64,000 bases of DNA, taken from the NCBI GenBank assembly GCA_036936605.1, contig JAUPFV010000002.1, positions 339,638,654 through 339,702,653 on the forward strand, written 5' to 3'. The stretch is from Limnanthes douglasii subsp. nivea (taxonomy: Eukaryota; Streptophyta; Magnoliopsida; Brassicales; Limnanthaceae). Positions 1 to 12,700 of this stretch are shown one piece after another (the stretch's first letter is position 1; the number at the start of each line of letters is the position of its first letter). The position numbers were made by a program, and so were the translations under genes. The notes beneath the pieces are model-generated. The model had not been told where the DNA came from and did not search any database. It saw only the letters and a list, made by a program, of their open reading frames with translations.

Positions 1-198
1 AAAGAAGGTGATAAGGTGTTGCGAAACGTTTTCTTGCACACAAAAGAGAAGAACCTCGGAAAAATGGCTCCGAATTAGGATGGGCCTTATACAATTGTTG
101 AAAGAATCAAGCCGGGGTCTTATCGTCTTTGTGGTTTTGAGGGGAGGATGCTTCAACATCGGTGGAATATTCAACACTTGAAGTTTTATTGGGAGTAG
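1..198 (+). pseudogene. Ty3/gypsy integrase C-terminal remnant
   Basis: Frame 1 reads through the typical end of a plant gypsy polyprotein: KEGDKVLRNV at the start, then GKMAPN, DGPYTIVE, KPGSYRL, and the closing WNIQHLKFYW, ending at TAG 196-198. This is the integrase tail that follows the catalytic core in Tat/Athila-type elements. An in-frame TAG at 76-78 stands where the family usually has a Trp (PNW-GPY), so the copy is dead. The 5' part of the element lies outside the window. With the antisense gene at 790-3645 and the LTR near 4.3-4.7 kb it forms the 3' portion of one element. Confidence 0.85.
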
Positions 199-789
199 AT
201 ATATTTTTGTACTTTGGAATTTTTGTTTTGACTGGCGCACTCTTTCCTACCCTCTTGGCCGAGGAAGGTTTTAACGAGGTGTCGTGTACATATTCAATAT
301 TATCATTAAAGTTTATTTTTTGGCCAATGGTTGTTTACATATATTTGATTACTATCTTAACAAATCATCAAAGACTGATCACCTTTGAGATTGGTTAAAA
401 GTAGAATGTTCCGAAGTGTTTATGACACTTTTTGAGGAAACAACCATGTTTATTAATTACATTGCATTTTTAATTTCTAACTGAATGCTAAATAGCACAC
501 TGAGAATATTTTGGAGAGCTACCAAAGTTTAACAACGCATTGATAGTTTTCGAAGAAATACATTTTTTTACGAAGAGCTACAACTTATCGATGAGCTACA
601 ATATCTACCAATTTTTTAAGGTATTTGAGGAGGTAAGTTTACATCAATTTCTTAAGGTTTTATACTTATTTTGTTTTTAAAATTCAGCACCAAATAATAT
701 GCGAGGAGAATGATAACATACAAAAACCATTTTTCATTTAGATCAAGGATAAAAAGATGATAATAAAGTTATTCAGAAGATTATTCTTC
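199..789. other. non-coding spacer between gypsy pol and antisense gene
   Basis: AT-rich sequence after the pol stop. I see no coding frame that continues the integrase and no recognisable domain. By position it is internal untranslated sequence of the gypsy element. Confidence 0.5.
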
Positions 790-3645
790 CTAGGATGATT
801 CGTCCTCTGAAGATAATGAACTAGGAACAGGGTCGAAAGCTTTGCTTGGGCATTTTTCTTCAGGGATATCATTCCAAAAGCTTGTAAGGTCAATTTTTGG
901 ATAAGCAGCGTGAAGTTCTCGAAGAAGAAGAATAGTCGCGTCTTCTTTTCCGATGATGATAGTTGTTTGCATATCCTTTGAAAGTTTATCTTCGCCGGCA
1001 GCTACAGCAACAACCTTTTCAGCTTCGAAACTCTTCTTTAATTTAGCCATCTCATTGGTTAGCTCTTTGTTTTTTGTCTCACAAATAGTGAGAGAATTTT
1101 GAAGCTTACTGGAGTTGTCTTTTTCAGCGGTTAGTTCAATAGCATGGCTCGTGTTGAGTTTCTTCAACTCTGCTTCATGAGCATTCGTCAGCAATTCAGT
1201 ATCCACAATGTGGGTGATTCGCAGATGATTCTTTATGCAGAGAGCACCTTTGATCAGTTCAGACCGTGCCATTTTATAAGCATGAAATTGATCGACTACT
1301 TTACCGTGCAAAGTTTCTCTAAACTTTTTCTCAGCCTCGTAAGCTTCCTTGTATTAAAACATATCTTTGGCCAGTTGCTTTCGATGGCTCTGAGAAGCTT
1401 CGAATTGGGAAGCAAGTTTCTTTGCTGCAGTATCATGCCCGGAAAATGGCTAAAGAGCGACACAAATGGCAGGATTTGGAGTAGGAACACGAAGTTCAGA
1501 TGTACTATAGCCTTGAACCATTGGGGTGATGGGCTCAAGAGAGCGGATAGCTTCTATAGAAGCTTCAATTGGCGGTGGTCTCCCAAAGTTAAGCATGTAG
1601 TTCTGGATTACTTAAAGAACAGGGTCTTCTTCATCAGTAAGTGCTTCGTTATTTTCGAAGTTGATATTCATGTCAGGGTCGAAGGCTGCGGTGTCTTGAT
1701 TATTATTGGAGGTACTATCTTCAATGACTATCACAAGGTTGTCTTTGTTTATTTGATTTTTTTATTGAAGCGTTTTATGGTTTTTCAGCAATAGTGACTT
1801 CGTCTTCATCAACCAAAGTGTACGAATTGATTCTCATTTGTTTCTTTTTATTTCCTTGGGAACCTGAGGAAACTTTCTTTTTCTTTGATGATGGTTAAAG
1901 ATCTTTTCCCTCTTCGATGGGTGAGAGAGGTTGTTCTGCAGCTTTGCGTTTTTGACGTTTTGGCTTTGATGGTGTGGAAGGGTTAGCACTAGATGTGCTA
2001 GCTGCCTTTTTACCCTTCTTTTCTTTGGTAACTTTTTTTTTCTTCTTTTTTGGTAAATGACTATTCGATCTATTGCAAATGGGAAGAAAGACTTTGCAGT
2101 CAAGTTAAGGTATTCGTCGACACACAAGTTTTGGATCTGGTTTGGATGATAAATCTTGAGGAGGTAACCCACCACCTTTGGTTAGAAACATATGGCTATG
2201 GAGGAAATTGATGGGCTGAAAGGCAGTATGAAATGCATTATTCCATTCCTTCTCAGCCCAACCGGCGAGTTGTTGGAAAATTTCCTTAGCTGCTTCTCGA
2301 CGTGTTGCGTAGCGCTTCGAAATTTGTAGTATAAATTAGCAAAACAAAGTGTTAAGAAAAGAAATAATAGGGAAGGTAATTTTATATCAGAACATGAAAA
2401 ATTCGAAGAACTTACAATTGCTCATTCAAACAAGAGTAAGTTTCGAAGGGTTAGCCTCGGAAATCACTTTACCGTTTTCCCAAGCTCGTGATATGAAGAT
2501 GAATTTATGTTTCCAGAATTTGTCAGCCTCTAAGAGATCATTGATGATCTTGAGGTCGTCCATCAAGGTGAGGTAGTAAAAGGGAAGTTTCGGAAATTTC
2601 GACAGTTAGCTCAGTGAGAAGAAGTCTTTGATGTTGATGGGAATTTTGGACAGACAAGATGCCATGATCACTGACATAAGGGTGAACCACTGATTCAGTG
2701 TCACCTGGGTAAGGCATAAGCTGAGGAGTTCGAATTATTCCACGATCATTGGATCTAGTGGAAACCGAAGACCCCAGTTGATAATTTCTGGGTATACTAC
2801 TAATTTATCATCCTTGCAATTCAGGGGAGTTTCTCCTTCTTTTGGCAGATGAAGAGTTATGTTTTCTCCCATTCCCCATTGTTTCTTAAGAGCCGAAGCC
2901 TGGCTATCCTTATAGTATATGTAGCGGACTTTTTTCAAAGCAATAATGTATTTTCTTTCAAGGTTCCTCCCAATTTTTTCCCTTTCTTCTTCGGAGATGG
3001 AACAAGCATCTGCTTCTTCTTGAGAGTCAGCCTCAAGATCGGTTCGTGTAGCTTCCGAATAAGCTTCGTTGGCTTTCGAAGTTTCTTCTCGAGGATTTTG
3101 AGAAGTTGGGATAATCGTTTCTGAATAAGGGTTAGTAATTCGAGGAGATTCCTTTATTACTTCTCTTTGAGGAGGATTGTTAGCATTTGGATTTTGATGG
3201 GAAGGAGTTCGGATAATTGTTGATTCATCTCCCATGGCTATGAAATTTTTTCTTCTTCTGGTTACCAAAGAGTTTTCCGAAGAAGGGTTATTTGTGTTTG
3301 GTTTTGAAGGATATTTTTCAGTGATTAGAGGATAAATTCTTCTTTTAGATGAGGAGACTCAAGGTGTTTTAGGCCCTGAGACTTTAGATGATAATTGTTC
3401 TTCCACTATGGGGGAAGGTGAAAGGTTGGAACTTTATTAGGATCGAAGTTACCGGAATAGAATGTTTCAGTAGTAGTTCTGATCGGACCTCGTTCAATTA
3501 ATCTTGCTCTTCGGTATTCTTCGGCCCTTTGTGTAATACAAAAGTAATCATAAGATCCGATCACTAAATTGCTATCAGTATCAAAAGATTCTGGTGTTTT
3601 GGGTAGAATGGCCTTCGAATTTTTGGTTCTTGGTTTCTTTCTCAT
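790..3645 (-). pseudogene. antisense gene of a Tat-lineage gypsy element (putative gypsy-type transposon / Transposase_28-like)
   Basis: Read on the minus strand, several open blocks follow one another. The N-terminal block (3645-3406) starts MRKKPRTKNSK. An acidic block (3268-2735) ends with VVYPEIINWGLRFPLDP, the GLRFPL signature of the plant family annotated as putative gypsy-type transposon (Pfam Transposase_28). A block near 2580-2470 contains LEADKFWKHKFIFI, matching the W-K-x-R-F-F-x-V segment of that family. A C-terminal coiled-coil-like block follows (1311-790: ELKKLN, ENSSKLQ-type heptads, acidic end). GTAAGT on the minus strand at 2417-2412 could be a splice donor. Stops and frame changes separate the blocks. 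Tat-lineage gypsy elements are known to carry an extra gene, often antisense, between pol and the 3' LTR; position and strand fit this exactly. The role of the product is not known. Confidence 0.7.
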
Positions 3646-3810
3646 AAACCGAGTAAGGGTTGATCAGAGAGGATGAAGATTGGCCATAAATCTTGAATTT
3701 TCTGGCGAAAAATCCTGGGAATAGGGGAAGAGCACGATGAAGGTAGCCAAAAGCTCTAACTTCTCTCTAAAAAGGTTTATGTGTGAGGAGAGTAGAAATG
3801 AAAGGAATGT

Positions 3811-3820
3811 TGTATTTATA
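3811..3820 (-). promoter_or_regulatory. TATA box of the antisense transposon gene
   Basis: On the minus strand the sequence reads TATAAATACA, about 170 bp upstream of the likely start codon at 3645. A short upstream frame (ATG near 3690, stop after seven codons) lies in the leader. This supports an independent minus-strand transcription unit inside the element. Confidence 0.5.
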
Positions 3821-4295
3821 CTAAAGCAAGTGAAGGCGTATGAAGGTGGAAAAACCTTTGTGATGATAGGTTGGAATATGAATCGGTGAGTTGGCTAGAT
3901 GTTTGACATGTGTCAGGCTAGACTTCTAGGGTTATGATGAATTTAACGGTTACATATGTAATGGTTATATTCGAGGATGATTATACGAAGATGATCTATT
4001 TACATAGTATTTCGAGGGCGATTTTCAAGCAACATTTTATTACATCGTTTCGAAGTGATTTCAAGACAACATTTAACTATCAAGGAGTTTCGAGGCCATT
4101 TTATGTTTATTCTTTGATTTTAATACGTTTTAAGATGTTAAATTGCGTAAATGCTTCGAATGACCATTTAAACTAATTGCTTTGAATGATTGTTTTTAAG
4201 TTTATCACAGGTTACATAGCTTATGGGAGTTTTTGAAGATGGTAAGATTCGAAGACAAAACGGATTTGAAGACTTTTTAGTTCTCATTCATTTAC

Positions 4296-4700
4296 TGACA
4301 TGAGAACTAGGGGGTTTCTCATATGGAAATAGAGTTTTAAGGACTAAATTGTAAATCATGTAAATATAAGGATTTAATTGTAAGTGATGTAAGTTTTATC
4401 CTTAATTCGTGATTGATGTAAGTTTTAGAGGATATTTATAACTATGTATAATTAGTAAGAACTAAACATCAATTAATTCACTTTTTGTAACAGATTTCAG
4501 TTTAAGACTAAGTCTTGGCTCCTTTATATAAAGGACCAGACTACTCTAATAAAGGGGTTAAACACTTTTTACTTTGAAACTCATTTATAGTTGCGTTTTC
4601 TCTCTCTAAAAACTCTCTAGCTCGTTCTCTCTCTATAATACACTCTTGAAAATTAACTAAGGCAAAACAATAACTCATCAGTGATTATTTCAGAAGAACA
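4296..4700 (+). repeat. 3' LTR of the gypsy element (approximate)
   Basis: A purine-rich GAACTAGGGGG at 4305-4315 is a plausible polypurine tract. Downstream come TATATAAAGG (4525-4534) and AATAAA about 20 bp later (near 4549), then CT-rich sequence, which is the U3-R-U5 layout of plant gypsy LTRs. The tract is flanked by a 7-bp inverted repeat (ATGAGAA / TTCTCAT). I could not define exact LTR ends or a target-site duplication. Confidence 0.45.
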
Positions 4701-4929
4701 ACTATGTGAACACTATAGTGAATAGTGCAAAATAAACATCATTGTGAACACTAACATAAACCATGCGTTTCAAAAATACTATTTATAAAAAAACGGGAAA
4801 AACAATTATAGCTTTATGTTGGTGACACTGGCCATCCACCCAACCAGTAGGTCTGTAATTTCTTAGTAAGTTACGGCATTCATCCGCAGTGATAGGAGTT
4901 CACTGGAGATGGTGAATGTCGTCGGACTG

Positions 4930-5700
4930 TCTTCTATCAAACAATAACATCAGGGGTTGTGTTGTCGATGAGAAGATATCCTCATAGGTTTAATTTAATT
5001 CATTAGATTAGGATTTGTTTATGCTATTAATACAAATCCTAATTTAAAATAAAAATCACAAATCCTATTAATACATTCAATTTACTCATACAACAGATCA
5101 AAACACTTAAACATATTTTCTTATGAATAAATCAATGTATACATGTTTTTCACATAAACCATAAATCAAAACACTATCAACTCAATTTAATCCTAATGGT
5201 ATGGATCATTTACATAAGGAAATAACTTGTTTCAATTCAATTATAGATATATAAGCAGTTATCGTATCACTCACAAAAGGGTATGGGCTCTTATACCAAT
5301 TAACAGAACTAATTGAATCTCCTTAAATTAGTTGATCAAACATACAAAAATATATTTAACACTCAATATGATTATATACTGTATGCATAGAATAAACTAT
5401 ACAATAACGGTTTAGCGTGCAGTTATCCATAACCCTATTTGAATCATTACTTCAGATTCACTTGAATCCTGTTTAAAGTTATTCAAGAATTTGTTCCTTT
5501 AATATTTATTATTAGTTTTCCTCTCAACAAAACCACAACTGATCTTTTTGATTTTAGGTTGAAAAGATGTTTGAATCCATTCATTCCCTTTATTGGAAAA
5601 TACAACTAAAAATCCTTGTTGTATAAAGCTAGTTAACTTATCCCTCTTTATGATCATGGACCACACCATTAAATTGATTTTATTAATGTAATCATGAAAT
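4930..5700 (-). mobile_element. minus-strand Ty1/copia remnant: leader, PBS and LTR part
   Basis: GGGCTCTTATACCAATT at 5287-5303 is, on the minus strand, TTGGTATAAGAGCCC, one base from the copia primer-binding site for initiator Met-tRNA. The 350 bp below it (4930-5260) match 35490-35830 closely, where the same sequence sits next to a minus-strand copia RT relic, so this is the leader of that family. Sequence above 5303 would be the LTR; its outer end was not found. Confidence 0.55.
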
Positions 5701-6409
5701 TATCATTTCATGCCTAAATGTTGAGATATTGGTACAATCCTTCACAATGACCAAATTTAATTTGGTTACCACACTTATAAGACAACAAAGCATTTTTACA
5801 CATATATATCACACATAATATAATTAATCTGATTATTTTATTATTGAACTATCTTATAAAAAAATTTAAAAATATATATTTATCATATTGGTCAATAAAT
5901 ATCTTAACAAATCCATTTTCAAACCTTCAAAAACATTTCGACGACTTCTTTTTCTCAGGGTCGCTGTTCCAACGACATTCACTTAGAAGATTTAGATTTT
6001 TAAGTTTGAAGTTTTCAAACTTTTTAGGTTGAGATGTTCAGCACATTTATCGCTTTCTATATGTACAAATCTTCCCTACTACCGATGCATACATCAAGTA
6101 TTGTCGATATGGTTTTGTATTGGATATACAAACCCTCAATATTCTAGTAGCGATACCCACTAGTGACGGTGAATACCTTCCTATCTAATTATAAATATTA
6201 AATAATGTTTAAAATTATAAATTTAATAGTAAATATTTTCCAATAGTTACATATATATTCACATAATTCACGTTGAATTTGTAAAAACAATTGTAATTAA
6301 ATGCATCGTTTAAACAAATAAGATAAAATTTACTATATATTATTAATAAAAAATAAAATATTTATACTTAAATAGATATATTCAAGTGACAAGGGTTGAT
6401 ATTTAGAAA
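5701..6409. other. AT-rich spacer
   Basis: Low-complexity AT-rich sequence, possibly including the rest of the preceding LTR. No convincing gene or repeat boundary seen. Confidence 0.4.
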
Positions 6410-8230
6410 GTGTTTTTTTAAAATAAAGGTATGAAGGAAAATAAAGATGTTTGTACAAATACCTAGGGCATACTCTGAGAGATGGTTTAACGCAAAAATG
6501 TAAGAAAAAATAAAGAACCGAAAAAATATAAAAGATCAAAACAAGGTGAGTAAAATATGTATGTGAAATCTGAGGGACAAAGATAGCAAAAGGAGGATGG
6601 ATGCTGTATGGTCCACAAGGGAAAACAGCAACCTGTGAAAGAAAAACAAATAGGAGAAACAACATTAAGTTAGTAGGATTATAGATATAGATGCCATCAA
6701 ATCTTACTTCCCGTGAAACGAAAACGAAGATCAGCAAGTAGACGGAAAGAGAAAACGGATGCAAGGCTCGGAGTGGAGCCAAAAATACTGTTGTTTCTTA
6801 CCCGCCAAGAATGTTAAATGATAGCACCAAAGCAAGCCCGCCATAGATAATGGGAACTAAAAGAGGACCAATTGGAGGCTTTATAAAGCCAAGAATTCCA
6901 ATTAGAGTTATTAGGGAAGGGCACCCCACCTTAGAGCGTGCAAGATTCCACAGGCTCCGAGTGAAACTACAATCATAAAGGATATAATTAATATTTTCAT
7001 CATCAGAGTTGCAAAGGACGCATGTAGGGGAAGTAGCAGTCCCCCATGAAAGAAGCTTACCGCGGGTAGTGATTTTGCCTTGAATGGCAAGCCAGAGAAT
7101 AAAATAATTTTACGAATATTTTATTTATTCCAAGCTAACCCTGCCCATCCGACACAAGGGATAAGTGTTTGAATGGCGTTATAAGTGTCTTTGATCATGA
7201 ATAAGAGAATTCCATTTTTAGCCACCCAAAAGGGGATGTCTTCAAGGAGAGTACAAGGAGTAGGGATGAAGAGAATGATGTTACAAATTTCAATAAGGTC
7301 GCTTGTTGTAAGGATAAAATCAACGATCCTCAGAAATAAAATCAGAGAAAGATATGCTCTTACCAAACCTTGAATCTCGGATAATTGTGAGACCATAGTG
7401 GGATGTAAGGGAGGTAGAGAGGAGCCAAGGGTTAAACCATAAAGAAGTGTTCATGTCCTTTCCGATAGCAACCCTGAAATTTTTTATGGCCAAATTCCTA
7501 AGAGATAAAATTTTACTTCAAGTCCAAGAGGGGGATGAGCCATGCGCATGACCGAGAAGCACTAGCTTTTAATTTTTTTCAATGTTAATCCAATCGCTTC
7601 ATATAAAGTTAGAATTTTTATTAATTATGGACCAGAGATACTTAAGGACGACCGTCTGATTCCATGAGACAGTAGTCCATGTCATTATAGCACCGGTGAG
7701 TTTCAACTGATGACCGTTCCAAATATAACAACGGAAGATTTGGGTTAGTTCTTTAAGAACTCTTGAGGGGAAGATGAAAATGGATGACCAGTACACTTGC
7801 CCAGCAAAGAGAACGGATTTGATAATCTAAAGGCGACCAACGTAAGAAAGGTACTTAGAGTTCCAAGATCCAATGCGGGTTGTGATGTTGTCTAAGAGAG
7901 GGCGACAATCAGAGTGGGGAAGACGGCTGGTTATCAAGAGGACTTCGAGATATTTTACTCGGAGTTACCAACATTGAAACCAGAAAGGTTGATAAGGTCA
8001 TTCTTGAGGGTGGGGTTAATACCATAAAGAAAAATATGGCTTTTATCTTGCTAATTTTCATCCCAGAGAAAAATAAAAAGTCGTTGAGGCCCTTTTTGAT
8101 AAAGAACAGAGATTTGGCATTACCTTGACAATAGATCATCGGGTTGTCTGCAAAACACAAATTAACAATTTTAAGATTTTGACATTTCCAATGGAACTTA
8201 AAATTATGGTAATTGTTATAATTCAAATAA
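6410..8230 (-). mobile_element. 5'-truncated L1-type LINE (LINE-a)
   Basis: Minus-strand frames give the late part of a plant non-LTR reverse transcriptase. FKFHWKC and LCFADNP lie at about 8200-8130; FADN stands where the family has FADD. Next come DFLFFSGMKISK (near 8070) and then YWSSIFIFP with FRCYIWNG and TGAIMTW (7796-7680), the thumb/connection region. The zinc-binding RVT domain follows, with QGRITTRGKLLSWG and CVLCN near 7090-7010, and the usual LINE C-terminus NNSIFG ... LADLRFRFTGSKI ends near 6690. Stops and frameshifts interrupt all parts. The 5' end stops inside the RT domain, as expected from incomplete target-primed reverse transcription. A T run at 6414-6420 may mark the tail. 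Confidence 0.7.
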
Positions 8231-8859
8231 ATTATCTTTTAAACATTCAATATTTACAAATTAAATTTCACTAAGATTGAAATTAATTTAATAACAAATA
8301 TATTTATTATTAAATATATAACTTAATTATGAATAAAAATATTAATACCAAATATAATCAAATTAAGAAAATATTTATAATTAAGTAATTAATTTTAACT
8401 GATAAACTTTTTTCATATTTATTATTTTCATAAATGAAATCAAATTTAAATTAATATATTATTTTAAAATTGGAAACATTATTATTATTATTTTAACTAA
8501 AATATTAATCAAGATAATTATGAAATATAAAAAGTTATTTAATTTTATGTTTTTGTTTTTGTTTTATATTATTATCTTAATTTTTACTTTTAAACATTTT
8601 TTTAAGCCGAAATAGTAATTGAATTAAAGAGCAAAATTGAGAGTTTTACGACTTTAAAGCTAAAATTAAAGAAATTGTAAAACTAATGGGCTAACGCTAA
8701 AATTTTCAAAGATGGAATTCGCACCTTGATTTCCCTCATTTTCTAAAATTAAATTTCTTCAACTTTTGATTATGTGAACTATTCTTCTTCTCCATTCGAA
8801 CCGATATCGATCTTGAATCTGCTGAACTCTAACTTTTCATTTTTACGCTAACAATATTA
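8231..8859. other. very AT-rich spacer
   Basis: Mostly runs of A, T and ATT; no frame, repeat or known motif supported. Confidence 0.5.
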
Positions 8860-9330
8860 ACCTTCTGTGTTGTGTGTAGAACCAATACATTATGTTATTA
8901 CATTCGGTTTATATTAAGTTTATTCCTCTATGTAGCGTGAATATCGTATTCCTTTTTTAAAGCAAATAATCCCATTTGCTAATAAAATGGAAAATACAAG
9001 GCTATCAGAAATTCAATAGCCCAAAATAATATAGGTTAAGAATTTGGATTAGGAAATCACAAAAGCTATTCCTAATTGAGAAGGAAGATCTTGTCGAGCG
9101 CTAAAAATGAAAATTGATACACATGTTATGGCTAATCCAGTTGAAGATTTCTGATTTCAATTCGGATACCAACAGCTCGCGAAGCATCTCCCACCAAGAT
9201 TAATTTCATCTATGTCAACATGAGAAAGACTTATAATCACAGCTAAAAAGATTTCAGAAACCAAAGAATACGCGGATTGAACTAAGAATGGAATAAAATA
9301 TACTTGATGAAGATGTTAAAAGGAATATAG
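8860..9330 (+). pseudogene. LTR-edge repeat followed by a decayed, unidentified reading frame
   Basis: 8880-8955 matches 36405-36490 (shared ACATTATG-TATTA then GTTTAT and TGTGAAT blocks). At the second copy the match follows an LTR-like sequence and includes a Met-tRNA-PBS-like TGGTATTAG. From ATG 8988 one frame stays protein-like for over 300 bp (MENTRLSEIQ at the start, later LAKHLPPRLISSM and KISETKEYAD) but is broken by at least eight stops, all TAG or TGA. I do not recognise the protein. A gag-like product of a reverse-transcribing element is one possibility. Confidence 0.3.
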
Positions 9331-9789
9331 ATACAGCTTGATAAGCCAATTTCTACTTTTAGAATATCAAATGAAGAGTTCATTCAAATGAGCTCTTCAC
9401 AAACGATTATCTCAAAGACAAAAGAAGCAGAGAGAGCCGCTCCAAAGGCATCTACCTAGGAAACTCTTGGAGCTTGAAAACGGAAATGCCGAGCTTGACA
9501 ACGAGAAAGATTTTAGAAATACGAAGAATATCCCCAACAATAAGGATATCAAGAGAGTAGAAAATCAGAAGATTAATTTTGGATCAACAGTAACATGTAA
9601 GAATTGGCTAAAAACATATTTAGAATGGCTTTAATTTAAGCTGACTTCCTCGAGGGATGAGAATCACCAAGAAAAACCTGTAGAAACTCAAACCTGTGAG
9701 ACAAATTAAACAAGATTAACTTAGCATAAATAGAGACATAAAAGAGAATATAAGATTAAGAAACAAATTATAATTATTCAATTCTAATA
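9331..9789. other. spacer, possibly continuation of the decayed plus-strand element
   Basis: Plus-strand reading remains weakly protein-like (Lys/Glu/Ser-rich) with stops. No domain recognised. Confidence 0.3.
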
Positions 9790-12700
9790 TAGCTCATACC
9801 AACCTTTTTCTAAAAGGGTAATAGCTTTCAATTCTATACGGTTCAATTTTCATATTACATTTCAGAGTCCACTTAGTGAGCCAATCGGCCACTTTGTTTT
9901 GCTCTCTACAAATATGGTGAGTAATCATAGAATGAGAGATTAGAGATCTAATACTGGATAGGATAGACTCTAAATATAAAATGAATTTTTCCATAAGATA
10001 AAAGGGAAACTAATATCTCTGAATCTGTCTCAATATCTATGTTTGATAAAACTTTGATTTTGCATAGCTGGAGACCATCATGACGGGCTATGGATTCAGA
10101 TTTAATAGGAGTCATCTTGTCGTATATATTTCCATAACCATAAATAATATTGCTAAATCTATCACGGATAAAACACCTCCACTGGATTCTCTAAAAGCAA
10201 GACTATAAGCATCTGTATTTAGCTTGCACCGGCCCTGTTGAGGGGGAGTCCATGTGAGCTGAGAAGCTTTTTAAGACTTCTTAAGGTGGTTGAAATAATT
10301 CAAAATACAAGCAACATATTCAATTCATTTCCAGTACTTAAGCTTAAACATGTAAGAATGATTTAGACTTCAAACAATATACTTAATGTGGTTTATAGTT
10401 AAGATAGGAGAGAAAGAGTTGCCTTTAAATTTGATATTGTTCTTTATCTGCCATATTGTCCAAGTGATGATTGCAAGGAAGATAGAATTGATATGGGCTT
10501 TAGTTCGTGATTTTCAAAATTAACTTATGATCATATGAATTGTTGACTGGAATTTGATTATAATATCTTGAGTAAGTCTGAAAAATAATCATAAATATTT
10601 AAAGAAAATATACAAGAGACAAATAAGGGGTTATAAGATTCTAAATTTTGATAGAACTGGCATTTAGACACTAAAACTATATGTCTAGATTGCATGATAG
10701 AAAAAAGGAGCTTGTAATGCAAGAGTCTCTATAGGAAAAAGGAACACTTCCTCAAAGTGATTTGATTCCAAATCTCGTCAAATATAAGACTTATTGTGAT
10801 TAACTTTGATTCTTTGAATTGTTTCCTTGGTATTGAATGAACTATCTTTATAAATCTACCATTAAATTAAGTCCTCCACCTGATCATCAACAGACGTCAT
10901 AGAGATTAGATTAATGTTAGAGGAAGTAAATAATAGACTTATTTTGTTCATGTTCCAGGAATTCGTTTCCCAAAACGTATTAACTTTATCACCAATGAAC
11001 CATCTATTATCTTCATTAGAGTCTAACTTGATAAGAAGAGGCTTTCCAAACCAATTATCAAGCTAAAAGTCCAAGTTTCCTTTACCCAGCTTCCATCTAA
11101 TGTTTCCTTCAGCAAACTTATTAATGTCATAGAGTATTTTTCACGTTTGAGAACCACGCTTAGAATATTTTAGCTGAAGAGGGTGGTTGTCTTTACCGTA
11201 GATTCTATGAAAGAATTTGGCCCAAAGACATTTATTATCTCTGAACTTGAGCCAAAGTTTAGAAGAAAAAGGTTTGAATATCATTCAGATTTCTCAGAAT
11301 GAGGCCACATTCACTGAAAGATTTTCAGTTAGTGGACCAATTAGACCAATGAATATTGTTAGATTTAGTGGTAGAACCCCATAAGAATTTGTTAAGTATC
11401 TTTCTATCTTGGGGATGATAGTCTTAGGAAGCAAACAACTTCACATCCAATAAATAGGGATAGTCAATAATAAAGAGTTTATAAGTGTGAGCATACCACC
11501 ATGAGATAACGTTTTGCTCTCCCACTCCATGATTTTGTTTCTAATTTCTCCAAGAGAGAGGTGAAGTTGGTAGATTTATTGTTGATTCCAAGGTAATTTA
11601 TTGGAAGAAATATGGTGTTGAAGCTATTTTGAATATCTAGAGCATTAACTTTGTCATGAGATAAGTTGGTAGTCGATGAAACCAAAAGATTGAAGAACTT
11701 TGATAAGAGCTTATCAAACGCTTTCGTCATATCTTATTTGATAACAATGTTACCAACATTTTTCTTTCTCTGTAAGTCGTAGATAAGCTCCTTAGCTATA
11801 AGAATGTTGTTTTGAATTGTCATATCTTTAACATAGCCTCCGTGTACTTCATAAATGATCTTAGGAAGTAGAATAATTAGTATATTATTCAGAATCTTAG
11901 ACATTATTCTGTTCATGATAGTACACAAACTAATAGGCCAAAAGTCTTTCCATTGTGTTGGATTATAGGATTTAGGGATGAGACATATTCATGTAGCCAT
12001 TATGCCTTTGGGGATGTCTTGACCAAGGATGAAAGATGTTATTACATTTCATAAATATTGCTTGATGATTTTCCTTCAAGTTTAAAAGAATCATCTATTG
12101 AATCCATTCATTCTTACTGCACTAAATGGCTTAAGGTTCTGAATGATGCTATGGATTTCTTCATCTGTGGAAGTTGCTAATAGTAAGTCATTATCTGCAT
12201 CATTAACAAGTTTATGAATAATATTAAATATATTGTTATTCATGTGAGTTTGGCCATCATCTAAATTCTAATAAGGAGAAGAAGTGAGAATATTTTTAAA
12301 ATAGGATTCAACATAAATATTTATAAGATCCCCATTTGTAATCCAATGATTGTTGTCTTTTATACTGGAGATTCTACTCTTTCTTCTTTTTTCTTGATAA
12401 AATTGTGATAGACCTTAGTGTTCCTATCACCTTTTTTGATACAGCTTGAATAACACTTTTGAAACCAATAGTCTTATTCCATAGTTAGAGTCATAAGGTG
12501 ATCTACATTGGATTTAGAGAGATTGTTTTTGTCATTAATGCTATTAGAGGACATGAATTTAGCTTTACAATCTTTAACAACTTCTTATGTGAAAAGGACT
12601 TTGTCAAATATGTTTTGAAAGGAGTTTTTGTTCCAAGCTTTAAGTTTTGTCTTGAGCCTTTCGAATTTATTCCTAAAAATACACATTGAATATCCATTCA

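Noticed and set aside
1144..1794. 216-codon plus-strand frame as a gene
   Set aside because: It is opposite the antisense transposon gene, whose minus-strand reading has recognisable coiled-coil and acidic blocks; the plus frame has none.
6333..6782. 149-codon minus-strand hydrophobic frame as a membrane protein gene
   Set aside because: It overlaps the LINE-a C-terminus and 3' end; its hydrophobicity reflects T-rich sequence read in a shifted frame.
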